Shown one piece after another: positions 11,041 through 20,585 of a stretch of 64,000 nucleotides of DNA (position 1 is the stretch's first letter; each line of letters begins with the position of its first letter). The stretch is from the NCBI RefSeq assembly GCF_949628215.1, contig NC_134278.1, positions 38,892,115-38,956,114 on the forward strand. The letters run 5' to 3'. The stretch comes from Phalacrocorax aristotelis. Taxonomy: Eukaryota > Chordata > Aves > Suliformes > Phalacrocoracidae. A program made the translations under genes and the position numbers. The notes under the pieces were generated by a model. That model was given only the letters and a program-made list of their open reading frames with translations. It made no database searches and was not told the DNA's origin.

Positions 11041-14000
11041 AGGTAATTTCACAAATCAACATCTTTTTAACAGAAGATCATGTGTGTATGTCAGCGTGAT
11101 CAAATATTGCACTATTCATTAAACCCAAGGGATCCTTAATTTATACCTATTTACCATCTAATTAACTGATGCTTGAAACATACCAGTGCTTCTGTGATAT
11201 CACAGCAACCCTGCAAAGAAAAATACAATTCTTCAAATTCAGTTCCATGCACTAAAGCCTTGTTGAGAGGCATGTACGTACATCTCTGGGTCAGAAGGCC
11301 ACAGGTGCTTGTCTCAGTGGGACGGGCTTAATGCCGTGCTGAATGAAGACAATGAATGCATGAAGATTAATGGACATCCATGACTCCCCAGCTTGCACTT
11401 AATAGGCAGCAGGTCCTTCCTGAGACTGGACCTGTGCACCACAAATGGAATTGGTCTGCTCTTTTTTTTTTTTTTAAAGCATCCCACCCTGTCCAACTTT
11501 ATCATTAAGGGGGGAAAAAAAAACACAAAAAACCCAAACAAACAAAATAGCCCCAAACCCACTAGAGGTTTCAGCACATGTTAAATGTCCCACTCCTACT
11601 AATGATCACAGAAGACAATTTCTTCTTTCTTTGTTTCAGGAATATGGGAGTGAACAGACTACCCTGTGCATCTCATTACACAGGCACTCAAACCCAACAG
11701 TGTTCTTATGACTGTTCTTTTCCCCCCTTTCCACGCTACTCTTCCAGCCACAGTGGGCCACAGAGCTCTCAGGCAACCACCATGCATTTGCTTCAGCCAG
11801 GGGAGCACAAAGGACACCTCACAAGAGCTCTTCAGATTTGCAGGGAGCACAAACTACTTGCTGCTGTGGCTGACATTTCAGAATCACATCCTCCAGCAAA
11901 CGATGCTTTTGACACTTCTTCGAAACAGCTGCTCCACTGTAAAATTCTCTGATGCAAACCTAACAGAAGGACCTAATTGAAGGGTATTAATACTTTATTT
12001 CAGACCTCCATCAGTGACACATTTAACACAATGGCAATGGGCCACTTAGCCATCAGAGCACGGAGCAATGAGACCTTCAGCATGAAACCCCACATCAACC
12101 CTTGCGGGCCTGGGCTACGGCAGCCACAAGCAAGTCATGCACCGAATACACAGCTCACCTGAGCAGGCAAGGAAGGAAAGGGAAAGGCATGAAAAGGCTC
12201 AGATGGCAAATTTTCACTTGGGGTCACAGGTTAATAAGAAACATTGCTGTCACACACATTTCACTTCCTCCCCCCCCCAGAGAGGGAAGCAGAGCCAGGG
12301 GAGAGAAGCTTGTGCCTGCTACAGACACAACTTCTTTCTTTTTCAGAGGCAGCTCAACACAAGAACCTGATTCAGCAGAATTGGATATCTAAAGTGAAGA
12401 ACGCAAAACAAGAACTTCTGTACTCTGAGATACACTTTCTGCAGAAAGCACAATTATTCTCTGCAGTTTATTTTATCTAGACAGAAGTACAATTTCTCAG
12501 TGAGCTCTTATCCTACTTGTTGTAAGCATCCATCGGTAAGATTAAAAACACAACACCCGAGTTCTGTGTCCAGCATCTCTATAAAACCTAGTGTAGAAAA
12601 GCACATTTAACCTGCTCTAAATACACAAATCCTGTTTGCAAGGTGCCCTGTGCCAGGATTAATGTTTCTATTCAAGTAGCATTTATAAGCTGTGGACGTA
12701 GGATCCCTCAGTCTAAAGAAAAAAGGTCAACTTTGTGTTCAATTACTAAGTTGACAAGAAACTTACACAACTGAAAAGCGTTTTTAATGCCTGAAACAGC
12801 TTCACAGCAAAAAAATTCTAGGTTTCAGCTTCTTGTGACAACTTATACCACTATTCAGTTGCTCTTACTGCTATATAGCTTACTACGTAACTTCTTGTCC
12901 TTCATTTTATTTGCTTTTAATTCAAGTCACAGAAGTTTGTTCCCAACTTGCTGTCTCAGCACTCTTTTTCATAACTGCAAGCAAAGAACTGAAGGCCAAC
13001 AGTAAGAAAAGAATATAACACCAACCACAGCAACTTACCCACTAGGTCAGGAACAAAGTAGTAGGAGGCAATGAAAGCTGCAAGCTGTATACATAAAATA
13101 AAAGATAGTGGTAGAATAATCTGACTGAAATACTGCTTTTACCAAGACTTTTTCCTTATTAAGATTAGGCAGGGCAAACCTGCCTTAAAGTAAGAAAGGT
13201 GGAAAAAAGCATGGAACTAATTTTTAAAGCCCCTTCACAGATACTGTAAATAATAGCACTCATACAAAAACCATTCTGCATCACAGCTCCTCTGTCACAC
13301 CTCAAGAAGGTGACTTCAAGAAAGGAAAATATACTAGCAATGTAAGAACCTCCTCACCCAGCCCTATGGCACCCACCAGTGGACCATCGCTGAGCTCACG
13401 TCCTTGCCCAAAACCCAAGCATACAAGGTAGCTGCAGCTCTGCTGGTCTGCAACTTACGGTACTGATTGTTAAAGAGCAAACAGCTCTGGTATGAACTGA
13501 CCTTGCACTTGAAGAGCCTCCTATTTTAGGTTGCTGTTCCACAGAACAGCAGCTCCAGCGTTGGAGACCCCAGGAACAGATCAAAAATGCAATGCTCACC
13601 AAACATGCAGGCAAAATAGATACAGGTTCACTCTAAAAGGTTTCAGACAAAGACCAGATTGATTTTCTTTTTGTGCTGGCACAACCACTATACCACTTAC
13701 TCTTGTCAAGGACCAGAAAAATAGCATATGCTTATCCCTATCAAGATCAGAACTGCTCTGCTAGGTGATCTGATAGGGATAAGAACTGGGAAATATTACT
13801 GCTAAAAACTACAAAGTTGTAAAGGGCAGAAAGTTTACAGGAAAAAAAGGAGGTAGAAGACAGTGAGAGTGACCAGCAACTAAACCCCCCCAAAAATGTC
13901 TGTAAATTTTACCTTTACTTTCACATGGAGCTGACCATCTTCCAATCTAAAAGATGCTATCATACCTACCACCAAGTAATATGAAATCATCTGCTACAAT

Positions 14001-14680
14001 ATCAAGTAACCTCCAGAAAATCTATTTTACTAATTAGCATAGATACTCCTAATATGCCATTGTAAGGAGCGTTTTCCCCCTTTTATCCCCACCTTCTGGG
14101 GGAAAAAAAAACCTGATGAATATCTGTCTACAGCTAAGGCAAAAGCAACTCTCCAGACAACCCAGCCAAAGTACACACGAGTTTAAGATGTGAAAATATG
14201 AACATTACCAACGGAAGCAAAAAAGACTTACACTGCTTGATATTTGATAAAGGAATAGATTTATTTAGAGGAGCTTCTTAAATGTTTCTTCTCTTCTACC
14301 CATCAGATAGAGAAAATCTCCCTGGAATGCTTCTGATTTTTTACTGAGGTCTGGGTTTTCTGAGGCCTATTACAGGCTCATGAACAAATGTCAAAGTCGT
14401 AAGACCTTTTTTATGTCACCCCCACCAATCACTTGACTACGCTTTCTCAAAATGAAATTTAATTTTAGTGAAGCAACTAACTGTATCCAGAACAAAATAT
14501 ATCTGTATTTCATGGGTATTCTCCTCCCACTGTCAAAAACATAGGGGCAAAATGGGAAGTCCATGCTTCTCTCTAGCTCAGATAATGATTTTAATTTAAT
14601 TTTTTAAAGTTTACAATTGTTCTTTAGTAAATTAGTACACATAGCATGTGTAACCTGATAGGAAAGACAAGCATTCATAT
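11041..14680. other. Intronic sequence with one strong hairpin
   Basis: No gene and no recognised transposon. The interval includes an A-rich/T-rich stretch at 11461-11545 and the inverted repeat at 13731-13783, which is listed separately. Confidence 0.5.
13731..13783. repeat. Perfect-stem inverted repeat (hairpin)
   Basis: The left arm CTTATCCCTATCAAGATCA (13731-13749) is the reverse complement of the right arm TGATCTGATAGGGATAAG (13766-13783), apart from one bulged A. The loop is 16 bases. The stem has 13 contiguous pairs, then the bulge, then 5 pairs. The RNA could fold on either strand. I do not recognise it as a known microRNA or transposon terminus. Confidence 0.8.
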
Positions 14681-14689
14681 CTTAATAAC

Positions 14690-14890
14690 CCCCTCGTAAA
14701 TTGCTCATTCCCTCAGCCTGGAATTGATTATTCTGAGAAAGTATCACTAGAGGTGTCCTTTGCTCTTTTACCTCTCCTGAGGGATCCAGTTTGGCCACTG
14801 TCAGAAATAAGACATTGGGATAAATGGACCTTTTGTCTATTCCAGTATGGTTCTTGTATAGTAAATCCCATAGTGAGTCAATGGACTGAC
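14690..14890 (+). repeat. Old CR1 tail
   Basis: The stretch around 14795-14850, reading GGCCACTGTCAGAAATAAGA and then TGGACCTTTTGTCT with CAGTATGG shortly after, matches the 3' tail pattern of old CR1 families (GGCCA..TCAGAAACAGGA...TGGACC..TTGGTCTGACCCAGTATGG). It is strongly diverged and its left boundary is uncertain. Confidence 0.65.
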
Positions 14891-17800
14891 AGCCAACTCC
14901 AGCCAACAGCTAATGTCACTGCTTAGTTGAGATCCAGGGGCATCACATGCAGGAGGTGGGAAGAGTAAAACATCAATGCCATTACAGGTAGGACTGAGAT
15001 CGGGAGCTCTCGGACATTTATCAGCCCCATCAGACAGTCTGTTCTGAAATTCTCCAGTGTTTTAGCACAACTTGAATAAAGGGAAAGAAAAAAGAAGGGC
15101 CAACAGTTAGAAGCGCACTACTCAGCAATGGTGACAGCAGTCAGTCAGGGGAGAGGGGTTAAAAGTAAGCAGCTGGGGAGGGAAGAAAGCCCTCCAGCAC
15201 TTCACTTTAATAGAATCACTTATTTCCTGCTCACTGAATCACTCTGCAAGAATACAAAAGCAGCCTGGAAGCAAAGCACTCCTCCAATGGCAAAGTTTCT
15301 CAATTAGGAAAGTGTTTAGACTTGGCAACTAATACAGGCTATTGGAAAAGTTTGAAATACATGTTTGCATCTCTTCACATTGAGATTCTGAAAGTAAGCA
15401 GCTTGTGGGAAACTATGATTTGTTGAAACAATATTAAAAGGTAAAAAAAAAAATGAAGGTTTAACATTAAACTATTTGTGTGCTTTCAAATCACAAACTC
15501 ATGCACTGAAGCATAAATTAGATTTATAGTAGGAGTAGACCAAATTACTTTCACACTTCTGTAACTCATCAGCTTAAAGAGCATACAACTTCCAGCCAAA
15601 GGTTTCTGTTGCAATCTATTTCAGTGAAAAAGAAGTGAAACTGTGTTTGTTTTCCTTGTAATTGCTACTTACTATGTGTTTAATTGCCTGAGGGGGAAAA
15701 AATCTCAATTACCAAAAAGGTTCTAAATACACTTTTAAACACTACGGACCTAAAATGTCAGACAATAAATGGAATCGTGATTATTGTCCATAGACTTGGA
15801 TATGTGTCCTCAAGTAATTAAACTCGGTGTGTTACGATCCGCTGTTCCTCATGATTTTTGGTGCATCACCGCTGCTCAGATAGGACAAACCACGCAGTGA
15901 CCCTGTAAAAGCAGCAATGGCTTCATACGTAGGCAAAATGTCCCAGCATGGAAAAAACCCAACCAACCAACCAAACCACCGAACATTTTTATGATGCTTT
16001 TCCTTGGTGAAGTTCGTACGTTTGTGAATTACTGACAAAGTAAAACAAAACAGATTTAAGAACGACATTGCCTAAGGCTTCAACACACTTCAGTGCTTAG
16101 TATGTTCTGGAAATTTTGCTGTCCAGGTAGAAGTGGAAAAGAGGAAATTTGGGTGTATACACTGGCATTCCCACAGCCCTTTCTCTCACCTTTTCAACAG
16201 CCATCAAGGTTAAGTATAAAAAGCCATATATGCACTGAGAGTGCAGAGATTCAGCTTTATTGTTGGATGAGCGGGAGCACTAAATGGAGAAAGGTATTTA
16301 AAAAAAAATTAGCTCCTTATTTCTTCCTAGATCTATTTTTAACGATATCCAAGTATAAATGGTTCCCTGTAAAATTTTCCTTTCAACTTGTCTGAGAAAA
16401 GCAATGCATTATTTGAGGACGTAAACGCCAGGCTTCCATGGGCATACTTCAACTTTACCTGCTTGACAGGCCAGCTGTCTTGGCTTAGGAGTCCCTGAAA
16501 ACATAATTTGTCTTATTTTTCTATGAGTCACTGCTAGGTACCACTAGTCAATACTTACAGTCTACTTTTGCCAAGTATATGCAAACAGGACTATTACAAC
16601 TGGCACTGTATCCAAAGAAAGTGCTGATGCCGAGGTATTGCAGCTCTTAGACAGGGCCCAGGAGATAGCAGGAAGTTCTGGCACTTCTGCAGCACTGCAA
16701 GCAATCCCTGTACTTTAGAATCATTAAAGCGGATATTTTATCTACTTCAAATTCAAATCTCTGCAATCTGATGCTTGTTTAACAGCCTTGGCAATAGAAA
16801 GTGAACTGGGAGTACCAGCTCTCAGTACTGGCAGGCCACAAGCTATCAAACTGGCAACCACGTTGGCAGTCCTCAACATATTTGATTTTATTGCCCATAT
16901 ATATATATTTGGCAATAAAATATATTTACATTAGGGGGTGGGGGGTGGTGTATATATATAGTAGGGTGTAATACATCCACACCCACAAAAAATCACCTAA
17001 GTCAGAAAACTGGCTTACCCATTCTTCACCAGACTCTCCTCAGCCATAAAGACCAGAGACTTCAGCTGACCTTTTCCAACACCAAGCTCTGCACTAGCTG
17101 GGTAGATGTGGCTGGTAATTAATAACTACTTTTTCCTGCTTCTCTGCTGCACAGTACATATATGCTACACCACGGCTAAGGAGGAAGGGAAGAGTAAAGC
17201 CTAAGCCAAGGAAATCAAGCAAGATCTTTCCTCTTTAGCACCTCGCCTCCAAGTATGCTCTTCCAAGGCAAGATGTATGATGTTTGAGGACAAAAGGTAG
17301 CGATATGCCTGCATTGCCTCAGAGCACTTTTTATACAACACGTTTTAGGGTAAGTCTTATTTTTTGTTTGGTTGTCTTTCCTCATTATTCTGAATCGGTC
17401 TTTTTCCATGAATACTGCAGCTGCTTAAAACCAATCCCAAGCGAAACAGCCTCTCATTGGTTTCTTCTTGGAAGTTTTACATTTTGGTTAGTTTTCCTTC
17501 CACCTGACCTCAGGAGACCTTCTCAGGCCTATACTCACACAGAGAGACATAAGACAGCCTCTGAGGAAACTCTGTAGTCAAGCACCAAGACTAATAAAAG
17601 CACTATTCATCTAGTTAATATATGGAGTTTTTACTGATGACTCAACCTATCCAGTAAAACTAGAGACACGGTTTGGTTTCTGTCAGTTTATACAACTCAG
17701 CAATAAGTAAAATGACCATATACACATTCTAATGCAGAGGTACAAGTCAGAGCCCCAAAGCTAACCATTAAAAGTAATATGCAAGAACAAAGTTGGGGCT

Positions 17801-18179
17801 AAGAACTTGACAAAGGCTTCACATACTAGTGTGGTTTATCATCTCCCTTTGACTTTACCCATTTTTCATTTTGGCTGTAAATCCAGGGCCTGTCACACCA
17901 ATCAAGTATTTTACTATTTGAACTTTGCATCTTTATCAGAGCTGTGCGAACAATCACTTATTCAGCTTTTTTTTGCCAGATTAATTTAGCATGTTTAGGA
18001 AGTTTTATCAAGCTGAATTACCGTCCTTAAGCCAATTAGAGATGCGATAAGAAGGAATTGCTGCGCTACAGCATCTCTTAAAAGCTGACTGCGTGTGCTG
18101 ATGCTGAGCGGGGAGGAAACCGGAGTTGAATTTTACAGCCGCAAGTCGAATACTGGTAATAAAATGCCTTTTCCGCAGG
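14891..18179. other. Intronic sequence, AT repeats, no gene recognised
   Basis: Mostly unique AT-rich DNA. It holds a CCAA simple repeat near 15958-15976, an acceptor-like site with a short CpG-bearing open tail at 15832-15902 (minus strand; see findings), and TA-rich simple sequence at 16897-16965. Confidence 0.45.
16885..16921. repeat. AT-rich inverted repeat
   Basis: ATTTTATTGCC (16885-16895) and GGCAATAAAAT (16911-16921) are perfect reverse complements around a 15-base TA-rich spacer. A second TA run follows at about 16951-16960 after a G-rich patch. It could form a cruciform. No function is implied by sequence alone. Confidence 0.75.
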
Positions 18180-18666
18180 AAACAAGGTGGGGCACCCGTG
18201 GGAAAGAGGAAGGGTACCGGGAGAACACCGACGCGGCAGCGGGAACTCGCATCAGAGCGGCATAACTTTCAGCAGCATCCTCTCCAGCCTGCTCCTGCTG
18301 CTCTCTGGAGGAGAGGGAGGGGCCGGCGCCGCTGCCGCTGCCCGCGGCGGGCTCCGGGGCCCAGGCCGGTGCGGCGGGGGCCGGTGGCCCACCCGGCGCC
18401 AGAGCCCCCCGCCGCCCCGAAGGAAGAGGAAGCGCCGCCCGGCCGCCCCGCAGGAAGTACCGCGGGCCCGCGGCCCGCCGCCGGCCCCGGCCGGGCGCTC
18501 CCCCGCCGCCGCGCCGCGACAGGTGGCGGCGAGAGGCCACCCGGCGCCCCCGCCGCCTCGGCCTCGGCCCCGGCCCCGGCCCCGGCGGCAGAGCCGGCCG
18601 CGGAGGCGAGCCCTGGGTGCCCAGCCACCCGGGCTGCCGCGGCGCACCTGCCCCGCCCGCCCCTAC

Positions 18667-18711
18667 CTTGTTGAGGTGGGGGTCGCGGAGCACCTCGTAG
18701 CCCCTCTTCAT
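18667..18711 (-). CDS. ME1: NADP-dependent malic enzyme, coding exon 1 (partial gene)
   Basis: On the minus strand, ATG at 18711 opens 15 codons reading MKRGYEVLRDPHLNK, followed directly by GTAGGG, a good splice donor. This is the N-terminus of avian cytosolic malic enzyme as I know it; the human protein has the related RGYLLTRNPHLNK after a longer start. The enzyme is a homotetramer that converts L-malate and NADP+ to pyruvate, CO2 and NADPH, feeding fatty-acid synthesis in the cytosol. None of the NADP- or malate-binding residues are in this exon; they lie in exons beyond the left edge. The chosen ATG has a strong context (ACCATGA). An in-frame ATG at 18768 would add 19 residues, but its context is poorer (CGTCATGC). 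The exon ends in phase 0. Confidence 0.9.
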
Positions 18712-18876
18712 GGTGACCTGCAGGGGCCGGCCGGCGTCCCGGCTCTCGGCTGCCTTCCCTGCTTGCATGACGAGGCGCGGCGAGGCGAGGCTCACTGCCG
18801 TCAGGTCGCTGCGGGAGCGGAGGCGAAGCGGCGGCTCCTCCTGCTGAGGTGACCGCCCGGCGGGTGGGATGATCCT

Positions 18877-18911
18877 GAGGGAGGGAGGGAGGGAGCGAGG
18901 GAGGGAGGGGG
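18877..18911. promoter_or_regulatory. Polypurine/polypyrimidine tract in ME1 promoter
   Basis: The plus strand is a run of GGGA repeats with a single C at 18896, so the ME1 sense strand is CCCT-rich. It lies about 166-200 bases upstream of the ME1 ATG. A polypyrimidine/polypurine tract has been reported in the chicken malic enzyme promoter, and this is the likely counterpart. The G runs could also form a quadruplex on the plus strand. Confidence 0.7.
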
Positions 18912-18973
18912 CAGAGCCGCGGCGAGGCGCTCCCGCCGGGAGCGGGGGGGTGGGGTGACACCGGGCCGCCGCA

Positions 18974-18983
18974 GCTGAGTCAC
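18974..18983 (-). promoter_or_regulatory. Antioxidant response element (NRF2/small-MAF site), putative
   Basis: On the minus strand the bases read GTGACTCAGC, a perfect match to the ARE core RTGACNNNGC, with a nested AP-1 site TGACTCA. It is 263-272 bases upstream of the ME1 ATG. ME1 is an established NRF2 target in mammals. Use of this copy is inferred. Confidence 0.6.
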
Positions 18984-19834
18984 CGGCCGCTCCCGCAACC
19001 CCGGCAGGCGCTCAGGTGCGAAGGGGGGGGGCAGCGGGGGTGCGGGTCGCCAGCCTTCCCGGGGTCCCCGGCGGCCGGCTCCGGCTCGACCCCGCCGCTC
19101 CAGCCTCGCCCCGCGGGTGTTTAGAGCTGCTCTGCCTTTCGCCGCTTCCGAAAGCGCCCCTCCGGCTCGCTCCGTCTCCGTTAGGAGCGGGCTGGTGGCT
19201 GCCCACCTGCGCAGGGGGAACGGCACCAGCGGCTCCCCCGTCGCACGGGGTTGTAGACAGGACCTGGCGTTAACCCAGCGCAGGGAGCGCAGCGCTGACA
19301 AGCATCCCCGTGGGATGCAGCTGATGGACCCGCGAGGCCAGGGAACGGGTGCTGGGGCGGCTCCCCGCGCCCCCCAGAGTCCCCGGGGCTCGGCCACACG
19401 CAGAAACGGGGCCTGCGCGCTTTAGTGACAGGGAAGTTTCACTTTCCGTCTATTATTAAACGACTATGAAATCCAGCCTTTCCCGAAGGAGTTGGGCTGC
19501 GTAGCTTCGTACGGTCAGGAGCAGCACACGTTTGATGTAATTAGCTTTGGGGGGTGGGGTGGGGGGAAGCGGTGTGCTGGTCGGGACGGAGAGTGTTAAG
19601 GCCGAGCAGGTAGGTGTTCGGCTGGTTTGTACCATTATCCCGGACATTTGTTTGCAATGTGTTCTGAAATTGTTTGCATACGATCTGCTCTGTGCGTTGC
19701 GACTGTGGCTTTATTCCTCCAAATCCATGTATGTAAGCAGACAGAATTGCTGTACGGATACTGTAACCCTGCTAGAGAAATCACACAGCTTTATATGGGT
19801 GGCTACAAAAATACTCAAGGATAGAAGGTTTTGC

Positions 19835-19860
19835 CATCTGTTGCCGAGCAGCAACAGATG
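19835..19860. repeat. Short perfect hairpin
   Basis: CATCTGTTGC (19835-19844) and GCAACAGATG (19851-19860) are perfect reverse complements with a 6-base loop. Each arm includes an E-box-type CANNTG (CATCTG and CAGATG). Confidence 0.75.
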
Positions 19861-19938
19861 AAAATTTTGTAGCTCTTTTAAACTTATCACATTTAATCTG
19901 TAGGCCTTGCATCCATTCTACTACCTCATAGCTTATTT

Positions 19939-19961
19939 AAAAAAAAAAAAAAAAAAAAAAA
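19939..19961 (+). repeat. Poly(A) run, 23 bases
   Basis: An uninterrupted run of 23 A. I see no retropseudogene immediately upstream and no clear flanking target duplication, so it is recorded only as a simple repeat. Confidence 0.9.
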
Positions 19962-20570
19962 GACTCCCACAGAATCTGGCATTTCCTGAATCTCCTGCTA
20001 AGTAGCTCCAAAAAGTTCATTTGTGGCTAATTAACAAAGGAAAGCTGGAATGGTTCCAAGTCTGTATTTCTGGAAACTTGATCAGCAAATCAGCAGAAAA
20101 TTCAGGAAATAAACCTCTCCCTCACTCCGCCATCTCAGAAAGAATTATGGAAAGCAGTATTAATAAAAAGTTTTGAAGAAACTTTGAACCTGGAGTCTTT
20201 GTGGCTAATTATTCCGCCTTCCTTGGATTTGTCCAGATAGCTGAATATCTACCTATACAAGTCCTGAATTTTACCTTCAATAGGTATAAGGGATAGCGGG
20301 ATGGCATTTCAGGTCTGTCTTAGTCATATTAAAAATAAAAAGCAATGTAGAAACATCCTTTTTCCTTTCTTTGTGGGTACGCTGAGACTATTCTGATGGA
20401 ATGTTAACCTAAATGTGTTATTTTTGTCCAAGAGAGAGCAATGTGTAATGATGTAATTTTTATCTCAGTGTTGCAATGCTGTCTATAAAAAAAACCCTCT
20501 GTGATTTATGCCAAAAATCACTGCAACCACTGTGAGTACCTGTTCTGAGGTCTGACACTTGCTAAGGACT

Positions 20571-20585
20571 TGTCCTGACTGACCT
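20571..20585 (-). promoter_or_regulatory. DR3-type nuclear-receptor half-site pair, putative
   Basis: The minus strand reads AGGTCA, three bases (GTC), then AGGACA. Two direct half-sites with a 3-base spacer form a DR3, the arrangement preferred by VDR/RXR. It lies about 1.9 kb upstream of the ME1 ATG. Chicken ME1 is known to respond to thyroid hormone, but T3 receptors favour a 4-base spacer, so the role is uncertain. Confidence 0.3.

Larger units (their letters stand above)
1..18666 (-). other. ME1: ME1 intron 1, partial (inferred)
   Basis: The GT splice donor of ME1 coding exon 1 lies at 18665-18666 on the minus strand, so everything to its left should be the first intron until exon 2 is reached. 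I looked on the minus strand for the family's next segment (the stretch beginning near AFTLEERQQLNIHGLLPP) and did not find it, so exon 2 probably lies outside the window. The interval holds CR1 copies, AT-rich unique DNA, a strong hairpin and a few exon-like signatures that are listed separately. Assignment as intron is inference from exon 1 alone. Confidence 0.7.
18180..19430 (-). promoter_or_regulatory. ME1: CpG island / ME1 promoter region
   Basis: Base composition changes sharply to GC-rich, CpG-dense sequence surrounding ME1 coding exon 1 (18667-18711). The part right of 18711 is the promoter and 5' UTR on the minus strand, and the part left of 18666 is the start of intron 1. No TATA box stands out, consistent with a CpG-island promoter. 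The transcription start cannot be fixed from sequence but is likely between about 18720 and 18870. Several long open frames cross the island on both strands, but they follow from the GC content and are not treated as genes. Confidence 0.8.

Noticed and set aside
18133..18961. Several overlapping 130-230-codon open frames across the ME1 island on both strands
   Set aside because: These are open by GC content. Only the 15 codons of ME1 exon 1 match a known protein, and the frame leaves the exon at a splice donor.
19939..19961. Poly(A) run as a processed pseudogene tail
   Set aside because: I found no recognisable gene copy upstream and no flanking duplication.
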